Source of the DNA: Methyloceanibacter caenitepidi | GTDB lineage: Bacteria; Pseudomonadota; Alphaproteobacteria; Rhizobiales; Methyloligellaceae | Assembly (NCBI RefSeq): GCF_000828475.1 | Contig: NZ_AP014648.1 | Span: 2,553,400-2,617,399, forward strand | Reading direction: 5' to 3' | DNA length: 64,000 bases | In this document: positions 52,417-62,383 of the stretch, piece after piece | How positions within the stretch are numbered: position 1 is the first letter of the stretch | Layout of the letters: each line of letters begins with the position of its first letter | The notes under the pieces: generated by a model | What the model was told of the DNA's origin: nothing | Databases searched by the model: none | Seen by the model: only the letters and a program-made list of their open reading frames with translations | Translations under genes and position numbers: made by a program

Positions 52417-54401
52417 TTGCCCGCCGCCACGGCCGGTTCCGTCTTGGGTTTGGCGCGCTTGGGCGCCCCGACCCTCAATCGCCGGTCCGACAGCGAAACG
52501 CCGCCGCCGAAGAACATCAGCAAGGCGCCGAGCCAGATCAGCCGGACCATCGGGTTGAAATAGACGCGCACACTGAAGCCGCCATCCTTCAGCTGATCGC
52601 CAAGCACCAGGTAGAGGTCCCCGCGCCAGCTATTGTGGATTCCGGCCTCCGTCGTCGCGCTCTTCTCGACCGCATAGGCCCGCTTGGAAGGGATCAGCGT
52701 AGTAACGGGCTCGCCGTCCCGCGTCACCTGAAACACGCCGACGAGCTCCGAATAGTTCGGCCCCTGCCGTTCCTTCACGCCCTCGAAAGTGAGCGAATAG
52801 CCCGCGATCTCGATCGTGTCGCCGGGCGCCAGCGCCTCGATCCGTTCGCTGCGCCACGCCGTCGTCGCGACAAGCCCAAGCACCATCACGCCAACGCCGG
52901 CATGGGCGAGTGCCGTACCGTAGGCGGCGCGCGGCAGATTGCGCATGCGCCGCCAGCTTTCAGACGAGCCCGCCTCGAACAGCTTTGAACGTGTGGCGAT
53001 CTCGGTCGCGGCGCCAACGATCAGCCAGAGGCCGAGGCCGATCCCGAGCGGCGCGAGCCACGGCCCGCTTTGGTTCATGGCAAGCACGATGATGATCGCT
53101 GCCAGGCTGACGATCGCCGCGACCATGAGCCGTTGCGCGGCGGCCAGCAGGTCCCCGCGTTTCCAGGCAAGCAGCGGCCCGAAGGGTACGGCGATGAGCA
53201 GCGGCACGATCAGCGGCACGAAGGTCAGGTTGAAGAACGGCGCGCCCACCGAAATCTTCTCGCCTGTGACCGACTCAAGCGCGAGCGGATAGAGGGTGCC
53301 GACAAACACCGCCGCGCAAGCCACGGTCAGTAGAAGATTGTTGAGGACCAGGGCCCCCTCGCGGCTGATCGGCGCGAACAATCCGCCTTGCGACAGAAGC
53401 GGCGCGCGCCAGGCGAACAGCGCGAAAGAGCCGCCGATGAAGATCGCCATGATGCCAAGGATGAAGACGCCCCGCGCGGGGTCCACCGCGAAGGCATGAA
53501 CAGACGTCAGCACGCCCGAGCGCACCAGGAACGTCCCCATGAGGCTCAAAGAGAAGGTGATGATGGCCAGCAGGACCGTCCAGACTTTCAGCGCGTCCCG
53601 CTTTTCCATCACCAGCGCGGAGTGCAGCAGCGCGGTGCCGGCTAGCCACGGCATGAAGGATGCGTTCTCGACCGGGTCCCAAAACCAGAACCCGCCCCAG
53701 CCCAGTTCGTAATAGGCCCACCACGAGCCCATCGCGATCCCGAGCGTCAGGCACATCCAAGCCGCCAGCGTCCACGGACGTACCCAGCGCGCCCAGGCCG
53801 CATCGATGCGCCCGTCGATGAGCGCGGCGACGGCAAAGGAGAATGCCATCGAGAAGCCAACATAGCCCGCGTAGAGGAACGGCGGATGGAAGGCCAGCGC
53901 GGGATCCTGCAGGACGGGGTTGAGCCCCTGCCCGTCGAACGGCGGGGAATCAACCCGCAAGAACGGGTTCGACGTCGTGACGATGAAAAGCAGGAAGGCG
54001 ACGGCGATCGAGCCCTGGACCGCGAGCACGTTTGCCTGCAACCGGCGGGGCAGGTTCGAACCGAAGGTGGCGACCGCGGCGCCGAACAGGGCCAGGATCA
54101 GGACCCACAGAACCATCGACCCTTCGTGGTTCCCCCATACGCCCGAGATCTTGTAGAGCATCGGCTTGGCCGAATGCGAGTTCTGCCACACGTTGAGGAC
54201 CGAGAAGTCGGACGTGACATATGCGGCCGTCAACGCCGCGAAGGCGATGCAAACGAGAAGGAACTGGATCTGGGCCGCAGGCACGGACACGGCCGCGAGG
54301 CGGGGATCGTTGAAGCGCGTGCCGACGATCGGCAACACCATCTGAACGATGGCGACGCCGAGCGCGAGGATAAGGGCGTAATGTCCGGTCTCCGCGATCA
54401 T
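52413..54401 (-). CDS. ccmF: Cytochrome c haem lyase subunit CcmF (CycK)
   Basis: A 662-residue membrane protein with about 14-15 helices. The tryptophan-rich WWD segment, [14 protein letters not shown], is at about 225-240, and conserved His ligands for b haem lie in the following helices. With CcmH it joins haem to apocytochromes on the periplasmic side. It overlaps ccmE and ccmH by ATGA. Confidence 0.97.
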   Translation of the reverse strand: MIAETGHYALILALGVAIVQMVLPIVGTRFNDPRLAAVSVPAAQIQFLLVCIAFAALTAAYVTSDFSVLNVWQNSHSAKPMLYKISGVWGNHEGSMVLWVLILALFGAAVATFGSNLPRRLQANVLAVQGSIAVAFLLFIVTTSNPFLRVDSPPFDGQGLNPVLQDPALAFHPPFLYAGYVGFSMAFSFAVAALIDGRIDAAWARWVRPWTLAAWMCLTLGIAMGSWWAYYELGWGGFWFWDPVENASFMPWLAGTALLHSALVMEKRDALKVWTVLLAIITFSLSLMGTFLVRSGVLTSVHAFAVDPARGVFILGIMAIFIGGSFALFAWRAPLLSQGGLFAPISREGALVLNNLLLTVACAAVFVGTLYPLALESVTGEKISVGAPFFNLTFVPLIVPLLIAVPFGPLLAWKRGDLLAAAQRLMVAAIVSLAAIIIVLAMNQSGPWLAPLGIGLGLWLIVGAATEIATRSKLFEAGSSESWRRMRNLPRAAYGTALAHAGVGVMVLGLVATTAWRSERIEALAPGDTIEIAGYSLTFEGVKERQGPNYSELVGVFQVTRDGEPVTTLIPSKRAYAVEKSATTEAGIHNSWRGDLYLVLGDQLKDGGFSVRVYFNPMVRLIWLGALLMFFGGGVSLSDRRLRVGAPKRAKPKTEPAVAAGK

Positions 54402-54868
54402 TGTGTCGTGACCTTTCCGCCGGCGGTGCCGGCATCGCCCTCCCGCCAGACACCTTGTTCTTTCAGCTTCGCGGCGACCTCGGGCGGCATGTAGTTTTCG
54501 TCATGCTTGGCGAGCACGTTGTCGGCCTTGAAGGTTCCATCCGGCTGAACCGCGCCTTCGGTCACGACACCCTGGCCTTCGCGAAACAGGTCCGGCAGCA
54601 CGCCCGTATAGGTCACGGGCATGACCTTGGCGCCGTCCGTCACGGAGAAATGGACCGTCGTGCCCTGGTCCCGTTTCACGCTCCCCGTTTCCACGAGACC
54701 GCCGAGCCGGATACGCTGGCCCGGTGCGATCTCCATCTTTGCGATGTCGCTCGGGCTGTAGAAGAACACGATCGAGTCCCGCATGGCGTACAGCACGAGC
54801 CCCACGGCGACGCCGAGGACCACAAGGCACGTTCCGATCAAAACACCTCTGCGCTGTTTCCGCGTCAT
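54398..54868 (-). CDS. ccmE: Haem chaperone CcmE (CycJ)
   Basis: A 156-residue protein with an N-terminal anchor (about 8-28) and an OB-fold domain. The covalent haem-binding His is in [13 protein letters not shown]. It carries haem to CcmF/CcmH in the periplasm. It overlaps both neighbours by ATGA, so the operon is translationally coupled. Confidence 0.97.
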   Translation of the reverse strand: MTRKQRRGVLIGTCLVVLGVAVGLVLYAMRDSIVFFYSPSDIAKMEIAPGQRIRLGGLVETGSVKRDQGTTVHFSVTDGAKVMPVTYTGVLPDLFREGQGVVTEGAVQPDGTFKADNVLAKHDENYMPPEVAAKLKEQGVWREGDAGTAGGKVTTQ

Positions 54869-56016
54869 GACGTCAATCCTAGATCCGATGCGAGCGCGTC
54901 GAGTTTCTCGATCGCTTGCTCATTACCCGCGAATTGTTTCTTGGCCCGGGCCAAGGCTTCCTTCGCGTCATCGCTTCGCCCGAGGACCGTATACGCCCGA
55001 ACCAGACGGAGCCAGCCGGGCAAATCGTCTCCGTTCTCCTCGAGACGCGCCGCCAGCCGCGTGACCATTTGATCGACCATGGCTTGGCGCTCTTCGGGGC
55101 TCATGCTCTGCGCGGCGGCGATATCGGCCGCCGACGGTCCCGCCTGCGGCACAGGCGCGGCCTCGGCGACAGGCGCCTCACCGGACAGTTTGGCTTGGGC
55201 GCTCGCGATCCGGTCCTCGATCATGGAGGTCCAGCGCGTGTCGTCTTTTCTGGCCTCGAGAAGCCCCTGCCAGTCGGCAAGCGCGCCTTCGAAATTGCCG
55301 TCCTGCTCCTTCGCGATCGCCAGGAGAATGCGCGGCTCCACCAGCGTTCCATCTCGCTTCAGCGCGCCCTCGAGGGCCATGCGCGCCGGCTCGGTGACGA
55401 GCCCCCGCTGCTCGAGGACAAGCGCCTGCCCAAGACCCGAAAGACGTTTCGCGGACGGCCCCAGGAGCCGAATGGCCTGACGATAGGCCTCCGCCGCATC
55501 CGCGTAGCGCTGGCCGCCCAGATAGATCGGCGCGATCGCGTCCCACCCTGCGCCCTCCTCGGGATGAGCGCGCAGCCGCGCTTCGACGCGGGCGACGAGA
55601 ACGCCGACATCCTTTTCCTTGGCGGGATCGGTGAGCCGCGCGGCCAAAGGCTGGTCGGGCAGGCGCGGTGATCCATAGAAGAGATAGGCGCCCAGCACGG
55701 CCAGAGGGAGGCAGGCAGCGACCACGATAAGCGCGGCGCGCGGCAACGCATTGCGCGACTGCGACCCGGACGCGTCCGCAGCTTTCTCGTCGGCGGCAAT
55801 CAAGCGCCGAGCAACTTCGAGCCGGGCGGCCTCCGCCTCCGCCTCGCCGATCAACCCGCGCGCGCGATCCGCCTCGATCTCGTCGAGCTGATCCCGGTAG
55901 ACCGCGGCGTCGAACGCGTCGCGCTCGTCCACGGCCTCGCCGCCGCCAACGAGCGGATACAGCAGGAAGGACAAGACGACGGCGGTGAGAGTCGCCAGGA
56001 TGACCCAGAGCAGCAC
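54865..56016 (-). CDS. ccmI: Cytochrome c maturation protein CcmI (CycH)
   Basis: A 383-residue protein with two transmembrane helices (about 2-20 and 95-115) flanking a cytoplasmic loop rich in charged residues, then a periplasmic TPR-containing domain (about 140-383). It chaperones apocytochromes to CcmF/CcmH. It is the first gene of ccmIEFH; ccmABCDG are not in the window, as is usual for Rhizobiales where they are elsewhere. The N-terminal [13 protein letters not shown] is typical. Confidence 0.94.
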   Translation of the reverse strand: MLLWVILATLTAVVLSFLLYPLVGGGEAVDERDAFDAAVYRDQLDEIEADRARGLIGEAEAEAARLEVARRLIAADEKAADASGSQSRNALPRAALIVVAACLPLAVLGAYLFYGSPRLPDQPLAARLTDPAKEKDVGVLVARVEARLRAHPEEGAGWDAIAPIYLGGQRYADAAEAYRQAIRLLGPSAKRLSGLGQALVLEQRGLVTEPARMALEGALKRDGTLVEPRILLAIAKEQDGNFEGALADWQGLLEARKDDTRWTSMIEDRIASAQAKLSGEAPVAEAAPVPQAGPSAADIAAAQSMSPEERQAMVDQMVTRLAARLEENGDDLPGWLRLVRAYTVLGRSDDAKEALARAKKQFAGNEQAIEKLDALASDLGLTS

Positions 56017-56136
56017 GAACAGGTCCCTAACCTTCAGAATTCAAACGGTGGCTAGGCATAGGACAAGGGTGCTTGCCAGAGCAAGGCGAAGGCGCGGCGG
56101 AAAGATGAAATCGCGGCAATGTTTGGCCGGCGGGGT

Positions 56137-56508
56137 CTAGCCCACCTGGTTCCAGCGCCCGTCGGGCTGGCGGCAGGCCGTTCCGTTGGTCGTCTGAGGC
56201 GCGCCGTTGATGAACATGGTGTGGGTGAACGGCCGGCAGAAGGACGAGCCCTTCTTGTAGGGCGTACCGGGCACGATCTGCCCGTTGTGCTGGTTTGCAG
56301 GATTGCTCCACGACGTCGCTTGGCCGGCCTGTCCGAATTCCAAGGCCTTTTGCTGCGCTTCCGCGGCAAGCTGCTGGTCCTGCTGATCGAGCGCCGGACC
56401 GGTATTACCCGTCATCGAGCCCCAAAGGGCATCGGTGCCAAGGTTTCCTCCCGTTCCGCAGGCTGCAAGCCCAAGCGGCAACAAGGCAATTGCAAGAATG
56501 GATCTCAT
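56137..56508 (-). CDS. Small lipoprotein, surface-antigen-like
   Basis: A 123-residue protein with a lipoprotein signal: L-L-P-L-G-L-A-A-C17. A low-complexity Gln/Ala stretch (about 40-65) precedes a C-terminal part, C-R-P-F-T-H-T and T-A-C-R-Q-P-D-G-R-W, that resembles the end of RT0821/Lpp0805-type surface proteins, which have been called 17-kDa antigens. A glycine-zipper region is not obvious. Role unknown; probably an outer-membrane or periplasmic lipoprotein. It lies upstream of the ccm operon in the same direction with a 120-base gap. Confidence 0.8.
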   Translation of the reverse strand: MRSILAIALLPLGLAACGTGGNLGTDALWGSMTGNTGPALDQQDQQLAAEAQQKALEFGQAGQATSWSNPANQHNGQIVPGTPYKKGSSFCRPFTHTMFINGAPQTTNGTACRQPDGRWNQVG

Positions 56509-56640
56509 CGGTCCTTTCCCAGCTCAGAAGGACCCCACCGTCCCCCTGCGAGAGGCTGATACATAAGTGTAACCTCTCATCGGAGTGTTAAGAATAGAAA
56601 ATCGGGCCAAATTAGGTTGCCCGTCCGTCCGGCGAAAAAC

Positions 56641-58005
56641 TCAAGCCGCCGGGAGAGTTAGCCTCGCGCTGAGCCCGCCGTCACGCGCATCCTCCAGCAC
56701 GAAGTGGCCTTTGTAGAGATGGGCCAAGTCCGCGACGATGGACAGGCCAAGGCCCGACCCCGGCTTGCTCTCGTCGAGGCGCTGACCCCGTTTTACGGCC
56801 TTCTCGCGCTCGGCGCGCGTCAGACCCGGCCCGTCGTCATCGACCATGACGGAGAGCGTGTCGTCGCCCAGGCGCCTGGCTGTGACCGTCACGGAAGTCT
56901 TGGCCCATTTGCAGGCATTGTCGATCAGATTGCCGGCCATTTCCTCGAAATCCTGCTTCTCGCCCTGAAATTTGAGGCCAGGATCGATCGAGACGGTCAG
57001 GGATATCCCCTTTTCGCCGTAAATCCGGTCCAGCGCCCGTTTCAAGGCCATCAGCGTCGGCTCGACCTCCGTCACGCCGCCGATGACCCCGGAGCGCGCC
57101 GCCACCCGCGCGCGGTCGAGATGGTGCGTGATCTGGGTCCGCATGAGCTCAGCCTGCTCGATCACCTTGCCGGAGAGCGGCCCATCGTGGGAGCGGGCTT
57201 CGTTGCTGATGACGCTGAGCGGCGTCTTCAACGCGTGCGCCAGATTGCCCACATGGGTTCTGGCCCGCTCCACCACGTCGCGATTGGATTGAATGAGGGC
57301 GTTGAGCTCGGTCTGCAGCGGCTTGATCTCGTCGGGGAGTTCCCCCTCCAGCTTCTCCGCATCGCCCGAGCGGATGGCCGCCAGGTCGTGGCGGATGGCG
57401 CGCAGCGGCAGAAGCCCGAACCGGACCTGGAAGAATGTCGCGACGGTGAGGCCAACGCCGAGAATGACCAGCGCCAATACAAGCATCGTCGTGAACTGCG
57501 CGAGATCGTCGTCGATCTCCGCCGCATTGCCGCCGACGGCGTAGGAATAGACCGTGTCACCCTCATGACCCGGCCTGATCTCGCGTTCCTCAATGCGCAG
57601 GTTCTCGTCGTCCGGACCGGTCACGTAGCTGCGTCGGGTCAGCGTCTCGTCGGCCGGGACATCGTCCTTGCTCGGGAGATCCAGTTGTTGATCGAGCAGG
57701 GAGCCGGAGACGAAGAGTGGACGTTCCTCGCCGCCGTCCAAGGCCTTGATCTGCCAGTACCAGCCCGAGAACGGGATATCGAAAATCGGGGCCCCCAGAC
57801 TGTCGGGCGATTCCGGCGTATCTCCGCCTGCGGCCGTGCTCGCGGCGATCAGGCTCGTCATGTACACGTTGAGCCGCGCATCGAAATTGCGCTCGATACT
57901 CTGGCGGTAAAGCGACGTCAGCAAAATCGCGGCGATCGGAATCACCACGAGCACCCACGCGGCGGCGGAGACGAAAAGTCGAAAGGCAAGTGATTTCGGC
58001 CCCAT
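56641..58005 (-). CDS. FeuQ-like sensor histidine kinase
   Basis: A 454-residue kinase with transmembrane helices at about 9-30 and 170-190, and a periplasmic domain of about 140 residues. HAMP-like linker, then HisKA with His257 in L-A-H-A-L-K-T-P-L-S-V-I, and HATPase boxes N-L-I-D-N-A-C-K-W-A and D-D-G-P-G-L and G-S-G-L-G-L-S-I, the PhoQ-like pattern with A-L-K-T-P-L. It follows its regulator gene by four bases. The linkage of feuPQ to cycHJKL (ccmIEFH) is established in Rhizobium leguminosarum, and this supports the assignment. Confidence 0.9.
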   Translation of the reverse strand: MGPKSLAFRLFVSAAAWVLVVIPIAAILLTSLYRQSIERNFDARLNVYMTSLIAASTAAGGDTPESPDSLGAPIFDIPFSGWYWQIKALDGGEERPLFVSGSLLDQQLDLPSKDDVPADETLTRRSYVTGPDDENLRIEEREIRPGHEGDTVYSYAVGGNAAEIDDDLAQFTTMLVLALVILGVGLTVATFFQVRFGLLPLRAIRHDLAAIRSGDAEKLEGELPDEIKPLQTELNALIQSNRDVVERARTHVGNLAHALKTPLSVISNEARSHDGPLSGKVIEQAELMRTQITHHLDRARVAARSGVIGGVTEVEPTLMALKRALDRIYGEKGISLTVSIDPGLKFQGEKQDFEEMAGNLIDNACKWAKTSVTVTARRLGDDTLSVMVDDDGPGLTRAEREKAVKRGQRLDESKPGSGLGLSIVADLAHLYKGHFVLEDARDGGLSARLTLPAA

Positions 58006-58009
58006 CGGG

Positions 58010-58681
58010 CTAGGCCCCGTCGGGATTATCCGTGAGACGATAGCCGAGGCCGCGCACGGTCTTGATCAGATCCACGGGCAGCTTCTTGCGCAAGCGCCCG
58101 ATGAAGACTTCGACGGTGTTCGAGTCCCGGTCGAAGTCCTGCTCATACAGGTGCTCGACCAATTCGGTTCGGGACACGACCCGGTCGCGGTGCATCATCA
58201 GATAATGCAGCACGCGATATTCGTGCGACGTGAGCTTGATTGCTTGCCCATCGACCGTAACCCGCGCCGCTTTCGTATCGAGAACGAGCGGTCCGCAAAT
58301 GAGGTCGTTGCTCGCATGTCCCGCCGAGCGGCGCAGGAGAGCCCTCAAGCGCGCGAGCACCTCCTCCATGTGGAAGGGTTTGGCGACGTAGTCGTCGGCG
58401 CCGGCATCCATGCCCGCCACCTTGTCGCTCCAGCGCTCGCGGGCGGTCAGGATCAGCACAGGCATCTTGCGGTCGTCGCGCCGCCATTCTTCGAGCACGG
58501 ACAACCCGTCCTTCTTCGGCAGGCCAATGTCCAGGACGACGGCGTCGTAAGGCTCCGTGTCACCCAGGAAGTGGCCTTCCTCACCATCGAACGCGGTGTC
58601 GACCGCGTAGCCCGCTTCGCCGAGCGCGGTCGCGAGCTGCCGGTTTAGATCTGGATCGTCCTCGACGACGAGAAGCCTCAA
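58010..58681 (-). CDS. FeuP-like OmpR-family response regulator
   Basis: About 223 residues from TTG 58681, with GGGAGGG seven bases upstream; this gives the family start M-R-L-L-V-V-E-D-D. ATG 58702 is a seven-codon longer alternative. The phosphorylation site is D51 in V-V-L-D-I-G-L-P-K-K-D-G, with K in V-A-K-P-F-H. The winged helix has L-T-S-H-E-Y-R-V-L-H-Y-L and T-V-R-G-L-G-Y-R-L. In rhizobia FeuPQ governs cyclic glucan export, osmotic adaptation and iron uptake phenotypes; here the regulon is unknown. Confidence 0.9.
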   Translation of the reverse strand: MRLLVVEDDPDLNRQLATALGEAGYAVDTAFDGEEGHFLGDTEPYDAVVLDIGLPKKDGLSVLEEWRRDDRKMPVLILTARERWSDKVAGMDAGADDYVAKPFHMEEVLARLRALLRRSAGHASNDLICGPLVLDTKAARVTVDGQAIKLTSHEYRVLHYLMMHRDRVVSRTELVEHLYEQDFDRDSNTVEVFIGRLRKKLPVDLIKTVRGLGYRLTDNPDGA

Positions 58682-58788
58682 AGAACTGCCCTCCCTTGGC
58701 ATCTTCGTTGCAGCAATGTCAGTAACGTGTGCAACCGAGTCGTGGCGATTCTTGGAACGGCTGCATCCCTGCCCTCTGGACGAAGGGC

Positions 58789-59088
58789 CTACTGCCCCGT
58801 CTTGGCATTCACCGAGACGTTCTTGACGTCACCCTTGTTGCTGAGGACGGTGGCCTGATAGACGAAACTGTTGCCGTTCTGGCAAAGCACAATCTTGATC
58901 ACCTTGCCCCCGCCCTTGGACTGAGCCTTGTTGACCGCGGCTTTGCCTGGAATGAGCCCGTTCTTCGAAATCAGCCCGCCGGCCGAGCCCAACGGCATGC
59001 ATCCCGCGTGCGCCGGCGCCACCGCCGCCAAGCTGGCGAACGCGGCAATCGCAACGGCCGCGAACATTTTGAACCCACGACAGCTCAT
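58789..59088 (-). CDS. Small periplasmic PepSY-like protein, possible FeuN analogue
   Basis: A 99-residue protein with a signal peptide ending A-H-A at about residue 28 (start may be ATG of residue 8). The mature part has I-I-K-I-V-L-C-type strands and ends G-D-V-K-N-V-S-V-N-A-K-T-G-Q, which resembles the C-terminal half of a PepSY domain. It lies directly upstream of the FeuP-like gene. In Sinorhizobium meliloti a small periplasmic protein, FeuN, encoded next to feuPQ represses this kinase. Equivalence here is a guess from size, location and position. Confidence 0.72.
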   Translation of the reverse strand: MSCRGFKMFAAVAIAAFASLAAVAPAHAGCMPLGSAGGLISKNGLIPGKAAVNKAQSKGGGKVIKIVLCQNGNSFVYQATVLSNKGDVKNVSVNAKTGQ

Positions 59089-59157
59089 GTCAGCCCCACA
59101 GTTCTCATCATGGACGCCACCCTACGGCAGCGCCCATGAACGGCGCCTGAACGCTGC

Positions 59158-59409
59158 CTAGGCCGGCCCGCGCGTTTCGCGATCGTCCGGGTGCGGCGCG
59201 CTCTTCGCGGTAGCATCGTCCACCTTGGCACCGAGCGCCGCAAGCCCCAAGCCGCCCAGAATCACCGGAATCTCGCTGAGAAGCTGAGCCAACGTCAAAT
59301 CTCCGACGGCCCAGAGCCCCACGGCCGAGAGGGCAGCCGTGATCCCCAGAATCTGCGTGCGGTAGCCTTTGGCGAATCCGCCCGTAAGCAGCCAAGCGAA
59401 AGTGGTCAT
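59158..59409 (-). CDS. Small two-helix membrane protein, holin-like
   Basis: An 83-residue protein from ATG 59409, with GGAG seven bases upstream. Two hydrophobic segments (about 20-40, I-L-G-I-T-A-A-L-S-A-V-G-L-W, and 48-65, I-P-V-I-L-G-G-L-G-L-A-A-L-G) are joined by a short loop; the tail is charged. Size and architecture resemble phage holins or accessory lysis proteins near alphaproteobacterial tail clusters. No firm family match. Confidence 0.62.
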   Translation of the reverse strand: MTTFAWLLTGGFAKGYRTQILGITAALSAVGLWAVGDLTLAQLLSEIPVILGGLGLAALGAKVDDATAKSAPHPDDRETRGPA

Positions 59410-59481
59410 GCATAATCTCCTTTGGTCAGGGTTAAGCGTTTGGGTCTGGTGAGATGAGAGGCGCGGGTACAGGGCCCGCGC

Positions 59482-59775
59482 TCAGAAGGGCCGCGACGGG
59501 GCAGAACGCAGAGCCTCCTTGGTGGGACGCTGCTCCAGCTTGGCTTCGATGCGCTGAAGGATACGGCGCACCTCGCGCATCTCGGCCTCGAGGCTGATGA
59601 CCCGGTCGCCGGCGTCGATGGCCCTGACGGCTTTCGTCTCCAATTCGGAGACGCGGCTGGTCAGCGCGCCGACCCACATGAAGAGCCCCGCGGACTGGAG
59701 CACGATGGACAGAATGAGGGCCACCGGGACGCGCCGGTCCAAGGTCCAATGAGCGCTGCTGTCTCCTGCGGCCAT
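59482..59775 (-). CDS. Small membrane protein with C-terminal coiled coil
   Basis: A 97-residue protein from ATG 59775; the longer frame to 59943 overlaps an upstream non-coding stretch. One transmembrane helix (about 16-38) is followed by heptad-like segments V-S-E-L-E-T-K and V-I-S-L-E-A-E-M-R-E-V-R-R-I-L-Q-R-I-E-A-K-L-E-Q to about residue 85. This is the layout of several phage-encoded small proteins near lysis genes. It is 72 bases before the holin-like gene. Confidence 0.62.
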   Translation of the reverse strand: MAAGDSSAHWTLDRRVPVALILSIVLQSAGLFMWVGALTSRVSELETKAVRAIDAGDRVISLEAEMREVRRILQRIEAKLEQRPTKEALRSAPSRPF

Positions 59776-60013
59776 GTCCGTCACCGTACCTTTTCGATTT
59801 CGGCGCATGACAGGAAGGATGCGTCGACGTCGGATCCTCTCAGGCCAATTGCGGCTGCGAGCGCAGCTATCGGCTGGTCTCGTTCGACAACCGCCATCGT
59901 CGCCCAAGTAGAGACCACCACGACCCGCTCGGCTTCTGTTCAATTGGATTTGGCATTACCCGGCCCATGCCTTAGAACCTGCCGCGGCCACTTGAACCCG
60001 AAAGGATCGAGCA

Positions 60014-60610
60014 ATGCGGTTGAGCGACCGCTTCAAGTTCGTATTTATCTCCAACCCGCGCTGCGGCAGCACGTCTGCCCGGCAGATGCTCGACCCTTTT
60101 GCCGATGTGAGATCGACTACGAATCCGCCACCCGTGCCGTGGCAACACCACCACGCGGACGCTGCGCTGATTGAAGAAGGCATGAGAGAGTCCGGGCGCA
60201 ACCCCGACGACTACGTGTTTTTCACAACGATCCGTAACCCCTGGGCGCGTGTCTTTTCGGCCTACAAGTTTGGGCTCAAGAGACCTCATTCGACATGGCA
60301 TGCTCCAGCCGTCTCATCGGGGTCCGTAAATGGCTTCATCCAGCACCCGCATGTCATAGACAAAATGAGCCGACACACGCTCGAATGCAAAACCACAAGT
60401 AGAGTCCAAACTTTTCGCATAGAGGACCAAACGGGTGACCTTCTAAGACTGGCATCCTCAATTGTCGGAGAACCCCTTACGCTCCCCCACGTCAACACAA
60501 CCGAGAGCGCCAGTTACATCGAGGCATTCAGTGACCAGAACGCCATTGACCTTGTGGCCGATATCTTCTCGTCCGACATAGCCGCAATGGGCTATCGCTT
60601 TGGTGGCTAG
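60014..60610 (+). CDS. Sulfotransferase-family protein
   Basis: A 198-residue protein from ATG 60014. The phosphosulfate-binding loop is I-S-N-P-R-C-G-S-T-S-A-R at about residues 12-23, and the 3'-phosphate box is T-I-R-N-P-W-A-R-V-F-S-A-Y at about 75-87. This is the sulfotransferase family 2 pattern, using PAPS to sulfate carbohydrates or small molecules. Codon use and lower GC in the second half differ from neighbours. It is the only plus-strand gene in this cluster and its TAG shares a CTAG with the stop of the DUF2793 gene. Confidence 0.85.
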   Translation: MRLSDRFKFVFISNPRCGSTSARQMLDPFADVRSTTNPPPVPWQHHHADAALIEEGMRESGRNPDDYVFFTTIRNPWARVFSAYKFGLKRPHSTWHAPAVSSGSVNGFIQHPHVIDKMSRHTLECKTTSRVQTFRIEDQTGDLLRLASSIVGEPLTLPHVNTTESASYIEAFSDQNAIDLVADIFSSDIAAMGYRFGG

Positions 60611-62307
60611 ATCGCCTCGGCCAACCTTCCGCGCGGGCAAACATAGCCGACGACATACATTCCGAAAGCATCCACTGACACGTCCGCGTCGGCGGTTATC
60701 TGCCCGGTCGTGTTGGTCGTAACCCATATTCTGGCATTGCCCGCCGCAGAGTCCGAGCCCGAGGAAGCGCTTCTGTCACCCAGTGTTCCGTGCCCGGCCA
60801 CATTGCTGGCGATGCCCGCCGTCGCAGGCGCATCTGGCGGAGTTGATCCTGTCGCATATACCGTGATCGCAAATGCTTGCCCGGAATTTCCGCTCGCAAA
60901 ATCACCTTCGACCCTGCAGCGAAACCCCTCAGGTACGGGCAGCTTGAAGTTCGTGCCGGAAGTCCCTAGCGGACCTGCATCAAAAGCCTCAACTGCCGGA
61001 TTGTATTCGAAGCGATCCTGCGTCTGAACAAACGGACGAATGTTCGACGAGGCGTCTAAGGGCGTTGAGCCGATATATTGCTTGTACAGATATCCGCTTG
61101 GCAGCGTTGGGCTCAGTCCTGAGGTATCGTGGTCGCTGCATCCAACGTCAACCGTTGCACCCGTCGAAATCAGCCACCAGTGAACGGTTCCATTCGCCGT
61201 GAGTGCACCGCTGTCGAGACTCGCGCCGCTCCCATTTCCCGGCGCCCATGCCGTATCTGCTCGCTTGGTTAGTGCCGATGTGAGTCTCATGAGTGCCGGA
61301 GTTGTGTCATCCGATGCCGCCTCGCCGACTGCAACGTCTATATCGTGACCAGCGTCCGTCGCGTTGTTGGAAAGGATGAGACCATAGAGATGGCCCCGTG
61401 GCGGCACCTCCATTCGGGAAAAGGTAATCGCGGTCGATCCAAGCGTCCCGCCCTGGATTGACGTGCAAAGCCAGCGCGTGTCTGCGTTGACCGCCCCCTC
61501 CTGCACCGTCACAAGCGCGCCCGGGTGCTGATCGTAGGCCGACAACCCGAATACCCGCGTGGGCGATGGGCCCACGATATAAATGCCGTTCTGAGCGGGC
61601 GCCGCCTGGTCCTTGACCAGGACAAGCTCTCCTGCGACGAGCGTGACGCCATCGATGACGTCGCCGCCGTTGAGCCCGCTCGCGATGGCGATGTCGGCGG
61701 TCGTCGCCGTGCGCACGGTGAACGCGGGCCCCGCAGTCTGCGGCAGCCAGGTAATCCCGGCCGACCAATCGGCGCTTCCTGCCGAGAGCTTGAAATAGAG
61801 CGTCGGCTGCCCGGCGTTGCCGCTGTCCGAAACGACGAGGACGGAGAAAGCCGTCACCTCGTCGTCATAGGCGGCACGGCCGGCGATGGCATCCACCGCC
61901 GCATCCGGCTGATACGCCGGCCCTTGGGGCCCCTGCGGTCCCTCGATCCCCGCGAGCGTCCAATCGGACCCGTCGAAACGATACATCGCGTCTTCGTCGT
62001 GGACCCACGCGATCCAGCCCGACCCGGCGCCTTCCCCTGGCAGGTATGAGCGCCACTCGCCGTCGATATAGCGGGCGACGCGCTTTTCCCATCCGATCCA
62101 GGCGCCGGTGGCCGGACCGCCGCCTCCCGCCACGATATAGCAATCTCCTTCGGCAGGACTTGCCGGCGGTTCCAACAGGTCCTTGTCGAGTACGCTGAGC
62201 TGGACCAACGTGTCGAGCAGCGTCATCGCCTCGTTATGCGTGACATGCTTCTGCGCTTGCGCAGCCGCGATATAGGGAATGCGCAGCTTCGCGCTTTCTT
62301 CGGTCAT
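60607..62307 (-). CDS. DUF2793 phage/GTA-associated protein
   Basis: A 566-residue protein from ATG 62307. The N-terminal DUF2793 domain (about residues 1-105) has M-T-E-E-S-A-K-L-R-I-P-Y-I-A-A-A-Q-A-Q-K-H-V-T-H-N-E-A, a very conserved start, then D-G-W-type strands. A collagen-like G-P-Q-G-P-Q-G-P hinge is at about 118-125. The rest is beta-rich with Gly/Ser/Thr, like tail fibre or side-fibre proteins. DUF2793 genes follow the large GTA tail protein gene in many Rhizobiales; a receptor-binding role is inferred. Confidence 0.85.
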   Translation of the reverse strand: MTEESAKLRIPYIAAAQAQKHVTHNEAMTLLDTLVQLSVLDKDLLEPPASPAEGDCYIVAGGGGPATGAWIGWEKRVARYIDGEWRSYLPGEGAGSGWIAWVHDEDAMYRFDGSDWTLAGIEGPQGPQGPAYQPDAAVDAIAGRAAYDDEVTAFSVLVVSDSGNAGQPTLYFKLSAGSADWSAGITWLPQTAGPAFTVRTATTADIAIASGLNGGDVIDGVTLVAGELVLVKDQAAPAQNGIYIVGPSPTRVFGLSAYDQHPGALVTVQEGAVNADTRWLCTSIQGGTLGSTAITFSRMEVPPRGHLYGLILSNNATDAGHDIDVAVGEAASDDTTPALMRLTSALTKRADTAWAPGNGSGASLDSGALTANGTVHWWLISTGATVDVGCSDHDTSGLSPTLPSGYLYKQYIGSTPLDASSNIRPFVQTQDRFEYNPAVEAFDAGPLGTSGTNFKLPVPEGFRCRVEGDFASGNSGQAFAITVYATGSTPPDAPATAGIASNVAGHGTLGDRSASSGSDSAAGNARIWVTTNTTGQITADADVSVDAFGMYVVGYVCPRGRLAEAI

Positions 62308-62383
62308 GTTTTCTTTCCGGATTTGACGAGAACCAAGACCACACAGCGCGCTCAAGCAGGCCGCTAGGCCGGTAGCGCAAAGA

